Program-made: the position numbers and the translations under genes
Notes under the pieces: model-generated
Told to the model about the DNA's origin: nothing
Database searches by the model: none
What the model saw: only the letters and a program-made list of their open reading frames with translations
Shown here: in pieces, positions 25,893 to 36,900 of the stretch
Layout of the letters: every line of letters starts with the position of its first letter
How positions within the stretch are numbered: position 1 is the stretch's first letter
From: Acidobacteriota bacterium
GTDB lineage: Bacteria; Acidobacteriota; Blastocatellia; Pyrinomonadales; Pyrinomonadaceae
DNA: 64,000 nucleotides
Assembly (NCBI GenBank): GCA_023436495.1
Contig: JAEZIT010000125.1
Location: forward strand, 35,465 to 99,464
Direction of reading: 5' to 3'

Positions 25893-27515
25893 CTAGCGAA
25901 CCAGTTGAAGCCTTCCGGCTCCCTTGTATAAAGCGAATCCAAGAATCACCGAGTAGACGACCCAGAGATAGAATGTGAACCAAGCAGCGATCGCGGTTGC
26001 GGGGAGATTTCCGACGCCCGGCATGTCGAACGATGATAGTATTAGCCTCAGGACTCCTCCGACGATCACCGACGTGATCAATAAGACAAGCCCCATCACG
26101 AGAATCTTAAGGTAAACCGCCCCTAACCGCTTGATCGTATCAAGTCCAACCAAGGGATTTATTGCCGCAAAGAATGACCGTGTATATCCTGCAACAATAC
26201 ATGCGGCCGGGAAGAAGAACAAACCCCACAGCAACGCAATCCCGCCTAGAACAACAAGCGGCGGGGCTAAACCGATCAGTTTAGCCACGATCTCATCGTA
26301 TTCCTGCTGCCGCGTCTCAGGCGTCTTCCCGAAGGTGCCTTCGAGCCTTTCCTTTTGCGACCTGTCGATCATTTCCTGAGCCCGCATAACGGATGCTTCC
26401 GTATCGCCTGCAGGGGGAGATGCTAAATCTTCGCTGCCAATCCGCTCAAGACCTTGAACTCGGCCCGCCTGCTCCGATGCAGTCTTTCCTAGAAGGTCGC
26501 GCACGTTCTCCGATTGCTGAACGGTTCGGGTAGTATCGAAGTATGGCGTTCCCGGCAGCCGCTCAAGCTCCTGTCTATGGGCCTCGGCCTGCTGGTTCAA
26601 AGCACTGAATGCAAAAAAGAGTCCCACCAGCAAAATAAGCATAAATGCGCCAAATGACGAGATATAGACGCCGATGCTTAGGAAGAAGGGATGGAGAACG
26701 TCATCCCAGATCGAGAAGTCATCAAAATCCGGCATAAAGCTCGATGAGATCTTCCCCTGAGCGAAGTTCTCGAGCGTATGCGCCAGCACGCCGAACGTCA
26801 GCATATTCGCCAGCATCACGCAAAAAATGGCACCGACGATCATTACTATCCCGCCTATTGCGGATGCCGACTGCCCGAGCGTGAAAAACGTGAACATTAA
26901 TCCGCCGAGTAACAATCCGGTCTTGAATTTGAACGGATGCTTTCCGGCTTCCACGAAATCGCGAAACCCGAATCCAGCGGTCATCGCCTGCCTAAATGCA
27001 TTTTCCGCTGCGGCCTTTGCCTGGGTCTCAGGTATTTCCGAGCACAACCCTCCGCATGCCGGACATATACGGACACTGCCCCCGAATGACTTAGGGCATA
27101 CTTTGCAAAAAGGGGCGCTGCATTCCTTACAAACGTAAAACGATCCGTCTCCGATATGGATCGAGCAAAAGTTGGGATCGTAGTGTGAAACGCTTAGTTG
27201 AAAGTTCTCGAATTTATTCGCTGGAACATTTTCGCTCGTAGCCGGATCGGCTTCGATTGATATTGTTCCTGGATCTCGAAATGCGGAGGCGTTAATGAGC
27301 ACTGGCATCGGGGTGCCCTTCGCTTTCGCATTGAAGAACTGAATGAGCGCTGGGACCTTGCGGGCTTCGATCCAGCGAAGATTACCTTTTCTGACTTTGT
27401 CGTCCGGTTGAAGAGAACCGCCGGCGATCCAATCGGACATTTCAATAAGATTTGCCTCGTAAACCTGTCCTCCGACCTCTATCTGCCAAAGCTCTTCGAT
27501 ATTCAGCTGATTCAT
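25893..27515 (-). CDS. Membrane protein with GYF-like, zinc-ribbon and multi-span domains
   Basis: A 540-residue protein with three visible parts. Residues 1-62 resemble the small GYF_2/DUF4339 domain (LWQIEVGGQVYEANLIEMSD, WIEARKVPAL). Residues about 108-160 hold a cysteine cluster (FYVCKECSAPFCKVCPKSF, then ICPACGGLC), probably one or two zinc fingers of B-box or double-ribbon type. Residues about 195 to the end contain several strong hydrophobic segments (GLLLGGLMFTFFTLG, FMLILLVGLFFAFSAL, LVLLITSVIVGGVL and WFTFYLWVVYSVILGFALY), with a soluble Glu/Gln-rich insert at 330-410. The tail resembles the DUF4013/Yip1 style of membrane protein. It starts 9 bases after the HD-GYP gene ends, so they are probably co-expressed. 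Function is unknown. Confidence 0.68.
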   Translation of the reverse strand: MNQLNIEELWQIEVGGQVYEANLIEMSDWIAGGSLQPDDKVRKGNLRWIEARKVPALIQFFNAKAKGTPMPVLINASAFRDPGTISIEADPATSENVPANKFENFQLSVSHYDPNFCSIHIGDGSFYVCKECSAPFCKVCPKSFGGSVRICPACGGLCSEIPETQAKAAAENAFRQAMTAGFGFRDFVEAGKHPFKFKTGLLLGGLMFTFFTLGQSASAIGGIVMIVGAIFCVMLANMLTFGVLAHTLENFAQGKISSSFMPDFDDFSIWDDVLHPFFLSIGVYISSFGAFMLILLVGLFFAFSALNQQAEAHRQELERLPGTPYFDTTRTVQQSENVRDLLGKTASEQAGRVQGLERIGSEDLASPPAGDTEASVMRAQEMIDRSQKERLEGTFGKTPETRQQEYDEIVAKLIGLAPPLVVLGGIALLWGLFFFPAACIVAGYTRSFFAAINPLVGLDTIKRLGAVYLKILVMGLVLLITSVIVGGVLRLILSSFDMPGVGNLPATAIAAWFTFYLWVVYSVILGFALYKGAGRLQLVR

Positions 27516-27524
27516 ATTCGACGA

Positions 27525-29357
27525 TCAGGCGGAGGCACTAACGCCGCTATCGGGGCGGGAGGAAGTGTTTACTACGACAGCCTGTTGTGCTTCCCGCATC
27601 ATTTGCTTCTGGCGAACGACGCCGTTGGCCACCTCGCCGGCAGAGCACGCAGCGATAAGTGCATCGACGACCACACCATCGTAACGTGTTCCAACAAGGC
27701 TTTTAATAAGCTTAAGGGCTTCGGGCAGCGGAAGGGCTTTTTGATACGGCCGGTCGATCGTCATTGCGTCGAATGTGTCAGCGACGGAAACGATCTTCGC
27801 CTGTAAGGGGATCTGATCGCCAGTTAGCCCTTGGGGATACCCTTTACCGTTGACCATTTCATGATGCATATACATTCCGGGCAGATAATCTTTCATCCCC
27901 GGAATCTGCGACATGATCTTGTATCCCTTCTGCGGATGGCCCTTCATGATCTCGAATTCTTCGTCAGTTAGAGCAGCGGGCTTTTTCAGGATGGCGTCAT
28001 CGATCGCGATTTTCCCGACGTCATGAAGCAATGCACTCATTCGGAGCTTATCGATGTCATCTTCGTCCAGTCCAAGACGATTTCCGATGGCCACCGAAAT
28101 TCGCGAAACGCGTTCCGAATGGCCGCGTGTATATTTGTCCTTCCCGTCGATCGCGGCCGCGAGTGCTTTGACCGTGCCGACGAAAAGTTCGCGGTTCTCC
28201 TTAGCGGCGGCCGCCAGTTTTGCAATATGGTCCTCCAGCCGATCGCTCATTAGGTTAAACGTGTCTGCGAGCGTTCCGATCTCGGTAACATTGCGCGATT
28301 CGACACGCGACGAGAAGTCGCCGGCGGCGATCTGCGAAGCGGCAACGGCAAGATTTTGAAGCGGCGACGTGAGGAGCTTCGCGCAAATAAAACCAACAAC
28401 GAGGGCTACCAAAGCAAATGCGAGGCTGATCAACCAAGTCTGCCAGCGCATTTCGGCGACCGAGGCAAGTGCATTTCGTTCGTCCTGCATCGTTATGACG
28501 CCGTAATTCATGCCGGTGCCGAACGAAATACTCGAATAGGCTCCGATCATTGAATGTTCCTTGCCGTCGAATTCGGCCTCAAACGGTACAAGTGCAGATT
28601 GGATCTGTTTCCCCGCTTCCTGCCATTCCTGAACGATCCTTAAATGCGACAGCGACCGTTGTGAAGCTACGAGCTGAGCGTCGGCGTGAAACACAGGAGT
28701 CCCACTGCTGTTGACGACAAAGATGATCGGCAGGCCGGAATTCCATAATTCCGCTTCGGACGTTGGTTTGATACCGACAATACTTCGTCCCATTTCCTTC
28801 AGGGAGACGATTGCCACAACGGTCGCGGCGTGCCTACCAGCGAATTTGACGGGAACCGAGTACGACTGTACAAATTCGCCGGTTGCCGTAACGCGCCTGG
28901 GCTCCCCGACAAGCAGCGGGAGGTCGCCGAGCAATTCTTCGGATTCAGCAGAGATCGCGACAACGTCCTCGCGGGCGATAGCCTCGGGGCGAAATACCGT
29001 CAGGGATTCAGCTGCCACCGGCTTAACGTACAGGGCGAGCAGGTCCCGGTCGTCCTTTATTGCCGACCCAAGCTTTTCTTCCGTCTGAATTGAAGAGAGC
29101 ACCGAAAGATCGTTCGTGAGCTCAAGCGCCATCGAAATGCCTGAAACAAGGTCGCTGTATCGTTTCCCTAACATCTGGATCTGACGGGCCTTCTCTTGGA
29201 CAAGTTGGATCTGGTAGCGATTCTCAACTGCACGGAGCTCTTGTCCGCTTCGATCGGAAAGCATCCAACCAGTAAGGACAAGCGGCACAAGCCCCACCAA
29301 AAGCAGGGTAAAAACAATGAAATAAATCAGACTGATTTTTCGTAGTTTGAGAGGCAT
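27525..29357 (-). CDS. Membrane-bound HD-GYP phosphodiesterase receptor
   Basis: A 610-residue sensor. A first membrane segment (ISLIYFIVFTLLLVGLVPLV) is followed by a periplasmic Cache-like sensor domain of about 280 residues. A second membrane segment (LISLAFALVALVVGFICA) and a HAMP linker (LLTSPLQNLAVAASQIAAGD) come next. The HD-GYP domain is complete: GHSERVSRIS, ALLHDVGKIAIDD near residue 445, the GYP motif region HHEMVNGKGYPQGL near residue 495, and SVADTFDAMTIDRPYQKAL. HD-GYP enzymes degrade cyclic di-GMP (some act on cGAMP). The protein thus links an external signal to cyclic dinucleotide levels. It is divergent from the giant kinase gene at 29541. Confidence 0.93.
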   Translation of the reverse strand: MPLKLRKISLIYFIVFTLLLVGLVPLVLTGWMLSDRSGQELRAVENRYQIQLVQEKARQIQMLGKRYSDLVSGISMALELTNDLSVLSSIQTEEKLGSAIKDDRDLLALYVKPVAAESLTVFRPEAIAREDVVAISAESEELLGDLPLLVGEPRRVTATGEFVQSYSVPVKFAGRHAATVVAIVSLKEMGRSIVGIKPTSEAELWNSGLPIIFVVNSSGTPVFHADAQLVASQRSLSHLRIVQEWQEAGKQIQSALVPFEAEFDGKEHSMIGAYSSISFGTGMNYGVITMQDERNALASVAEMRWQTWLISLAFALVALVVGFICAKLLTSPLQNLAVAASQIAAGDFSSRVESRNVTEIGTLADTFNLMSDRLEDHIAKLAAAAKENRELFVGTVKALAAAIDGKDKYTRGHSERVSRISVAIGNRLGLDEDDIDKLRMSALLHDVGKIAIDDAILKKPAALTDEEFEIMKGHPQKGYKIMSQIPGMKDYLPGMYMHHEMVNGKGYPQGLTGDQIPLQAKIVSVADTFDAMTIDRPYQKALPLPEALKLIKSLVGTRYDGVVVDALIAACSAGEVANGVVRQKQMMREAQQAVVVNTSSRPDSGVSASA

Positions 29358-29540
29358 TCAGGGATGGGCTGAGGAATTTGCCCAACGTTATTCTAAACCA
29401 CGTTGCCTTTGTGGGTCAACAAGTTTTAACGGCCGACAATCCTAAGCAAAGCGCCCGTTTCCGAAAGATTTACAGTACTGAGTGTGCTCGGTCACAGACA
29501 ATAGCAAAACCGAATTTTTTAGTACATAATATTTTCCGAA

Positions 29541-32500
29541 ATGTCCCCTGAACGTTGGCAACAAATTGAAGAGGTTTTTGAGGCGGCCATTGATCTGACA
29601 CCCAAGGAAAGAGAGGACTTTCTTTCCCTTAAATGTGACGGTGACGACGAGTTACGAGCAGAGGTTTTAAAGCTCATCTCTAATGATGAATCCGCACGGG
29701 ACTTTATCGAATCGCCAGTGTGGACGGACAGCAGTTTCCTTAACTCGACCGCAAAGCGGATAATCTCAGATTCACTCGACCGGCAGATCGGCTCCGAAGA
29801 CAACGGCGATTATATTGGCAAACAGATCGGCGCCTATCGTATCGTAAGCGAGATCGGACGGGGCGGTATGGGCGCTGTGTATCGCGCTGAGCGCGCAGAC
29901 GGCGAATTCTCGCAAAAGGTCGCTATCAAATTGATCAAACGCGGCATGGATTCGGATTTTATCATTCGGCGGTTCCGCCACGAACGCCAGATCCTTGCAT
30001 CGTTTGAACACCCTTTCATCGCACGGCTGCTGGACGGCGGTACGACTAAAGATGGAATTCCATACTTCGTTATGGAATTCATCGAAGGCGAGACACTTTA
30101 TAATTATTGTGACAAGAATGTCCTCGATCTCCGTGCCCGGCTAAAGATGTTCCAGAAGATCTGTTCGGCGCTTCAGTACGCGCACGAGCGTCAGATCGTC
30201 CATCGCGATATCAAGCCAAGCAATATCCTGATTAACAAATTCGGTTCGCCGAAACTACTAGATTTCGGTATTGCCAAGATCCTCGACCCGAACCTGATCC
30301 ACGAATCCGTGAATCCGACCGCATCGCTTATGCGGATGATGACACCGGATTACGCGTCGCCGGAACAGGTTCAGGGCGCCGAAGTAACGCCTGCCAGCGA
30401 TATCTATTCGCTGGGGATATTGCTCTACGAACTATTGTCGGGGCATAAGCCATACAATTTTTCCGGCCGCGCCCTTCACGAGGTCTCGCGTGTCATTTGC
30501 GAGGTTATGCCGGAGCTGCCGAGCATCGCTGTAAACCGTTCCGACAATCTACTTCCGCAATATTCTTCGAGCAAAGATAGGTTTGCGGATGTCCGCTCTG
30601 CGTCGTCCGCCGCGCTCAAACAGCAATTAGAGACGAATCTTGACAACATCGTCATGAAGGCGCTCCGCAAGGAACCTGCCATGCGGTACAAGAGCGTGAA
30701 AGAGCTGTCGGAAGACATCTCGCGCCATCTGAACGGCCAGCTTGTCTCCGCTCCGGCGTTTATAACGACCGCGTCGCCAAATTCATCCGTGCATTTGTCG
30801 GCGTCAAATTCGCGGGCTCTGGCGGTTTTACCCTTCAAGTACCTAAGTCTTAGCCCGCAGCACAGCGCTGACGACCAGTTTCTTGGCTTAGGGCTGGCCG
30901 ACGCACTTATTACGCGTCTAAGCAAGGTAAAACGATTTGTGGTTCGCCCCACAAGTTCGATCATTTCGTTTGGTGCCGAACCCGTCGATCCCGTCACGGC
31001 AGGCCGCGAATTGCGGGTCGAATATATAATTGACGGCAACATAAAACGCGCCGGCGACCGCATACGCGTATCGGTTCAGCTTCTCAAAGTTGCCGATAAT
31101 GCCGCAATATGGGCAGCGTCAATCGACGAAACTCTCAACGACGTATTTTCGCTCGAGGACACGATCTCGACAAAACTCATAGAAGTATTGCTGCCGCAGT
31201 TGACCGGCAGCGAATTGGCAGAATACTCCAAACGCGGCACCGAGGTTCCGGAGGCATTCGAGCATTACCTACGGGCTAGATTCTACTTCAACACATTTAC
31301 CGAGGATGGTCTCGCAAAGGCATTCGTGTCCTTTCACCGTGCGATCGCCGCCGACCCGAATTACGCCCACGCATACGCGGGGATCGCCGATTATTACAAT
31401 TGGCTGGGAATAATCGGAGTGCTTCCGCCCCAGGAATGTTTTCAGCCGGCGATCGAGGCCGCAACGACGGCCGTCGAACTCGACGAGGAACTTTCCGAAG
31501 CACACGCTAGCCTTGGGTTTTCCCTTCACGCCGGCAATTACGATTGGGCCCAAGCGGAGCATCACCTTCGCCGCGCGATCGAATTAAATCCGGGGAATGC
31601 CAGTGCTTACGTCTGGTATTCCATCGTGCTGTACACTGAAGGCAGGTTTACCGACGGCCTGGAATTTGCTCGCCGCAGTTTGGACCTCGACCCTTTGACA
31701 CCGTTCAATCATCACAACATCGGATGGGGATATTACTACGCTCGTCGTTATGAAGAAGGCATCGCCCAGTATAAAAAGGTAATCGCGGATTTTCCGGACT
31801 ATGTCTTTGGCTATTACGGGCTGAGCAAGATCCACAGAATAACCGGTGAGACGGAAATAGCTACACGAGAGAACGCGCGCGCAATGGAGTTGATGGACAA
31901 CGGCGTTTTCACACTTATCGCGGAGGCCGAATGTTTAGCCGCGGACGGTCGACACGACGAGGCCCGCGAAAAACTCGCTGTACTAAAAGGACTTTCCAAC
32001 GAGCGCTATGTTTCACCGTACCAACTCTCGCTCGCATATTGCTACCTTGGCGATAAAGAAGCGGCTATTGAACACCTCATTCGTGCTTACGAGATAAAAG
32101 AAGCATGGTTGAACTGGATGGGTATCGAGCCAGTGCTCGACCTGATCCGCGACGATGAACGCTTTGGCGAAATATGGAAGAACGTCGGTTATTACGGGCT
32201 TTTCACACATAGTGGGATCACAAGCACGCCGTCGGTCAATTCGGGACCGGAAACGCAGGCGATCAGGCAGACCGGTTTGCACGATCTCACAACTTTGGTT
32301 ATCGCCCACAACGAGGATACTGGTGAAGCCATGCCGACAGGCGAGATCACCGGTCCGGTCCGGAAACGGAACAATTATTTAAATTACGCCGTAATCATTT
32401 TACTTTTGTTGGTCGGGACTGCTGCCGTAATGATCGGCGTCCCGTATTTCCGTGAGCCCGCGCCGGTACCGGCCGCGACGACGAATTTCCAGAATCCGTC

Positions 32501-33884
32501 TATTGCCGTACTTCCGTTCAAAAGTACGGATGGTACGAGAACCGACTTCGGGATCGGCCTCGCGGATGCCCTAACGAACAAACTCGGTAACATAAAGTCG
32601 CTCCAGGTGATGTCAGCAAGTTCGGGACGCGCCATCGCCGATATGCCGGTTGAGCAGATCGGCAAAGACCTTGGTATGGCATTCGTCCTTCGCGGCGATC
32701 TTGTAACGGAAGCCAACGGTATCAAACTGAATGCGGAGTTGGTGCGCACGTCGGACAACTCCGTCTTGTGGGCAGAAGAGCTGACGGCCGGCGAAGGCGA
32801 CATGTTTCGCATGCAGACAAACCTCGCTGAACATGTCTGGACTTCATTAGGTATAGAACCGCTGCCACTGGAACGCCAGCAGGTCTATCGAAGCTATACT
32901 CAAAATGATACGGCGTATCGCTACTACCTGATCGGACGCTATCAAACCGCAAATCGAACGCCCGAAAGCCTTCGTAAAGCGATTGAGACCTTTTCTGCTT
33001 CCATAGCGGCAGATCCGGGGTTTGCTCTTGCCTACGTTGGATTAGCAGATTGTTACGCCTTGCTAAATCTTTACGACATTAAACCGCCTCGTAACGCTTA
33101 CCCGCTAGCGCAGGAAAATGCTCTCAAAGCGCTGGCCATCGATAATAATCTGGCGGAAGCTCACGCGACCCTTGCTTATGTAAAATACTTCTACGAGCGG
33201 GACTGGTCCGGCGCCGAGCTCGAATTCCGACGCGCTTTGCAAGTCAATCCGTCATATGCACAGGCCCGTCATTGGTTCGCACTTGCGTTTGCCGGAATGG
33301 GGCGTCCCGTTGAAGCGGTGAGCGAAGCCGAGATCGGCGAACGCCTTGACCCGCGGTCGCCGTCCGTCCGATCGGCCAAGGGAATGGTTCATTTTTTCAA
33401 TCGTGAATACAACGCCGCGATCGAAGACTGTGATAGGGCTTTGCAACTGAACGAGAGTTTCCTTCCGGCGCTGAAGGTTAAACGATGGGTGTATACCGTG
33501 ACGGGCAATTTCGCCGCCGCCCGTGCAAATTTTGACAAGGAAATGCTTTACAGCGGCGGGAATTCTTCCATGCCCGGCTGGCAGATCATCGAGCTTCAGC
33601 TAACACCTCCGGATCAGGACGCTTCAGCCAAGCTAAAGGTTCTCGAAAACGCGATTCTCTCGCCCGATATCGCAGACAATCATTTTGCCTTTGCCTATGA
33701 GATTGCCCTTGCCTTCAATGCTCTGGGAAGACACGATAAAGCGATCGATTGGCTTGAAAGGGCTGACGCTGCCCGTTCTCACGGCTTCAATTTTCTAGTG
33801 GTCGACCCTCGTTTCGCGAATCTAAGGGGCGATCTACGATTCCGACACCTCGTCCGGGAAATCGATCCAACCTTCCAATTCTGA
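29541..33884 (+). CDS. Giant receptor-like Ser/Thr kinase with two FlgO-like/TPR modules
   Basis: A 1447-residue protein. Residues 1-60 are a short helical N-terminal domain often seen before kinases of this group (MSPERWQQIEEVFEAAIDL). The kinase spans about 99-395: GRGGMGAVY, Lys130 (VAIKLIKRG), HRDIKPSN with Asp223, DFG at 241-243, and SPEQ. A FlgO-like domain follows (LAVLPFKYLS, GLGLADALITRLSKVKRF), then TPR-like helices to about 900. One transmembrane segment lies at about 948-968 (YAVIILLLLVGTAAVMIG). A second FlgO-like domain (SIAVLPFKSTDG, GIGLADALTNKLGN) and a second TPR set end the chain. The first module would be cytoplasmic and the second periplasmic. The gene stands 96 bases upstream of a paralogue. 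Confidence 0.9.
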   Translation: MSPERWQQIEEVFEAAIDLTPKEREDFLSLKCDGDDELRAEVLKLISNDESARDFIESPVWTDSSFLNSTAKRIISDSLDRQIGSEDNGDYIGKQIGAYRIVSEIGRGGMGAVYRAERADGEFSQKVAIKLIKRGMDSDFIIRRFRHERQILASFEHPFIARLLDGGTTKDGIPYFVMEFIEGETLYNYCDKNVLDLRARLKMFQKICSALQYAHERQIVHRDIKPSNILINKFGSPKLLDFGIAKILDPNLIHESVNPTASLMRMMTPDYASPEQVQGAEVTPASDIYSLGILLYELLSGHKPYNFSGRALHEVSRVICEVMPELPSIAVNRSDNLLPQYSSSKDRFADVRSASSAALKQQLETNLDNIVMKALRKEPAMRYKSVKELSEDISRHLNGQLVSAPAFITTASPNSSVHLSASNSRALAVLPFKYLSLSPQHSADDQFLGLGLADALITRLSKVKRFVVRPTSSIISFGAEPVDPVTAGRELRVEYIIDGNIKRAGDRIRVSVQLLKVADNAAIWAASIDETLNDVFSLEDTISTKLIEVLLPQLTGSELAEYSKRGTEVPEAFEHYLRARFYFNTFTEDGLAKAFVSFHRAIAADPNYAHAYAGIADYYNWLGIIGVLPPQECFQPAIEAATTAVELDEELSEAHASLGFSLHAGNYDWAQAEHHLRRAIELNPGNASAYVWYSIVLYTEGRFTDGLEFARRSLDLDPLTPFNHHNIGWGYYYARRYEEGIAQYKKVIADFPDYVFGYYGLSKIHRITGETEIATRENARAMELMDNGVFTLIAEAECLAADGRHDEAREKLAVLKGLSNERYVSPYQLSLAYCYLGDKEAAIEHLIRAYEIKEAWLNWMGIEPVLDLIRDDERFGEIWKNVGYYGLFTHSGITSTPSVNSGPETQAIRQTGLHDLTTLVIAHNEDTGEAMPTGEITGPVRKRNNYLNYAVIILLLLVGTAAVMIGVPYFREPAPVPAATTNFQNPSIAVLPFKSTDGTRTDFGIGLADALTNKLGNIKSLQVMSASSGRAIADMPVEQIGKDLGMAFVLRGDLVTEANGIKLNAELVRTSDNSVLWAEELTAGEGDMFRMQTNLAEHVWTSLGIEPLPLERQQVYRSYTQNDTAYRYYLIGRYQTANRTPESLRKAIETFSASIAADPGFALAYVGLADCYALLNLYDIKPPRNAYPLAQENALKALAIDNNLAEAHATLAYVKYFYERDWSGAELEFRRALQVNPSYAQARHWFALAFAGMGRPVEAVSEAEIGERLDPRSPSVRSAKGMVHFFNREYNAAIEDCDRALQLNESFLPALKVKRWVYTVTGNFAAARANFDKEMLYSGGNSSMPGWQIIELQLTPPDQDASAKLKVLENAILSPDIADNHFAFAYEIALAFNALGRHDKAIDWLERADAARSHGFNFLVVDPRFANLRGDLRFRHLVREIDPTFQF

Positions 33885-33980
33885 TTGAATCGGTTTAAAA
33901 CCGGCTCGTTCCTCATTTATTTGACCGATAATCTTATCTAATGGCAAAATGTAGCATCGAACGGATGGCAGCCGGTCCCC

Positions 33981-36900
33981 ATGGAAGAGCCCACAATAAG
34001 TTCCGAAGACACGATGTCCGGACGCCGCATTGGTGTTTACGTTCTCCATGAGGAGATCGGCCGCGGCGGAATGGGTTCTGTCTACCGCGCTGAACGCGAT
34101 GATGGGGAATTCAAACAAACCGTCGCTGTGAAATTGATCAAGCGCGGTATGGACACAGATTTGATCCTGCGGCGCTTCCGACGCGAACGCCAGATCCTGG
34201 CCGCACTGAATCACTCTAACATCGCATATTTCCTCGGCGGCGGCTCGACCGATGACGGTTTGCCGTATTTCGTGATGGAATACATTGACGGCACACCCCT
34301 GTTCCGCTTTTGCGACGAAAACCGGCTTACCACAAACGAGCGACTGAATATTTTTCGACAGGTCTGCTGGGCGGTGCAGGCCGCTCACCAAATGAAGGTC
34401 ATTCATCGGGATCTCAAACCTTCAAATATCCTGGTCAAAAAAGACCGCAAACCTAAGCTTCTCGATTTCGGTATAGCGAAAGTGTTCGATCCCGACGTCA
34501 TGGCGACGGACATTGAACCTACCGCTACGCATGGGCGCGTGATGACGCCCGAATATGCATCCCCGGAACAGATCAGTGGCGAAACGGTTACGCCTGCATC
34601 CGACATCTATTCACTCGGTGTGATCCTTTACGAATTGCTAACGGGGCATCGGCCTTATGTATTCAAGCGAAATGTTCCGCACGATGTTGAACGGGTGATC
34701 CGCGAGGAGGAACCGACAAGTCTGGTCGGTAGCCTTACGAAGGATGAGAGCCTTCTGCCTACGCTCGGTGGCGAATTCGGTTCCTTGGACGTTATTTTGT
34801 CGGCGCGAAGTGCGTCTTACGACGAATTGCGTCGACAGCTTAGCGGCGATCTTGAAAAGGTCGTAATGAAGGCCTTAAGAAAAGATCCGGGATCGCGGTA
34901 TCAAACCGTTACCGAGTTTTCGGAAGACATTACAAACATACTCGAAGGCCGGCCAGTAAACGCCGAATTTTTTCTTTCGATCCGTAACTATCCAAAACCA
35001 TCATCTCGCGAAAAGCTCTCACTGGCAGTACTGCCGCTGAAAACGATCACCATAGCCCAATCCGGAGATACAGGTGAGGATTTTCTCGGTATCGGCCTTG
35101 CCGATTCCCTTATTTCGCGACTCAGCGGCTTTCCGCGTCTTATCGTCCGGCCGACTAGTTCCGTCCTACCATTTGCGGAAACCGATGCGTTTGAAGCAGG
35201 GCGAATGCTTAACGTGGATTTCGTACTTGACGGCACCGTCCGTCGTATCGGCGATCGGATCAGGGTTTCGGTCCAATTGCTGGATACCGCCGAAAGCACG
35301 ACGCGTTGGGCAAAAGCTTTCGACGAATCGATCGATGAAGTACTAGCACTTGAGGACACGATCTCCAAGCAGGTCGTAACTTCCCTCTTGCCGCAGCTTA
35401 GTCGGGAAGAGCAGATTCGACTGGAAAAACGGGGAACCGAGAAGCCTGCTGCATATCAGGCATATCTTCGAGGAAGATATTTTGCCAGTAAGTTTACCGA
35501 TCAGCACCTGAAAAAAGCCCTTGATGCGTACAATGAGGCCATTGCGATCGATCCGAATTACGCCTTGCCCTATGTAGGAATAGCCGACTATTACAATTGG
35601 TCGGCCGTTTTTGGGGAGATACCGTCCTCGGTCGGATTCACCGCGGCGCAGGAAGCGGCTAGAAAGGCGCTCGAGATCGACGGCTCACTCGGCGAAGCTT
35701 TTGCAGTGCTTTCGTTCGCGACGCTCTCGTACGATTGGAACTGGCCGGATGCCGAATATCTGGTACGTCGGGCGCTCGAGCTTTCTCCCAATTTCCCTTT
35801 TGCGCATGAGTGTTATTCCAATTTCCTCACGGCCCAAGGACGGTTCGACGAAGGCATAGCTGCGATCCGCCGTGCCGAGGAGCTAGATCCAGTTTCGCCG
35901 CGGGCCATCCTTATGACCGCCTGGACGCTTTATCAGGCAGGGCGGTTTGAAGAATCCGTCGCAAAAGCCCGAAAAGCCGTCGAAATGCAGGAGGACTTTC
36001 CGCAGGGACTGCTTCATTTAGGAAACGCTCTGGCAGCGGCCGGCTATCCTTCGGAGGCCGTTGAAGTGCTTCGGAGCAGCGCCGAAATGTGGGGAAGGGC
36101 CGGCATGCCTCGCTATATGCTTTGCCACGCGCGCGCCGCCGAAGGAAACATGGACGCCGCGCGGACAATCTTCGAAAAGATCCTCCAGACCGCCAAAGAG
36201 CACTATATGAAGCCCTATTTTGTCGCGATGTGCTGCGTGGCGGTAGGCGAAATTGATCTCGCGTTCGAATGGTTCGAAAAGTCGATCGAGGAAAGGAATG
36301 AGTTTATGATATGGTTCGGCACGGACGTAAAGCTCGAACCTATTCGCCGCGATCCTCGATATTTGAAACTACTCAAACGCACTAAAAACCCGATTGCAAG
36401 CGAACAACTGACGACATCCGAAAGCCCAACAACATCCGAGCGGGAAAGATCGATCGCGGTGCTGCCATTTACATTGATCGGGGCTCATTCTACCGGTGAA
36501 TCGTCCGACGAATTCCTGTCGCTCGGGCTCGCGGACGCACTTACGATGCGGCTTTCTAATGTGCGGAGGTTTCTTGTTCGTCCGACAAGTTCTGTACTCA
36601 CATATGCCGGTCAGTCTGTCGATCCTTTCATGGCGGGACGTGATCTGGCCGTAGATTATGTCATCGACGGCAACATTCGCCGTTCCGGCGGTAGGATTCG
36701 TGTGACGGCACAGCTTCTGGACGTTTCGGAAAACGCGACTTTGTGGGCAGCCAGTTTCGACGAGCGATTTACGGACGTTTTGGAACTTGAAGACACGATC
36801 TCGGAAAGGGTCGCTGAATCGCTTGTGCCGCGGCTTACCGGCGAGGAGGTCAAGCAGCTTTCGAAACGCGGAACCGACAAGAAGGAAGCGCACGAGGCTT

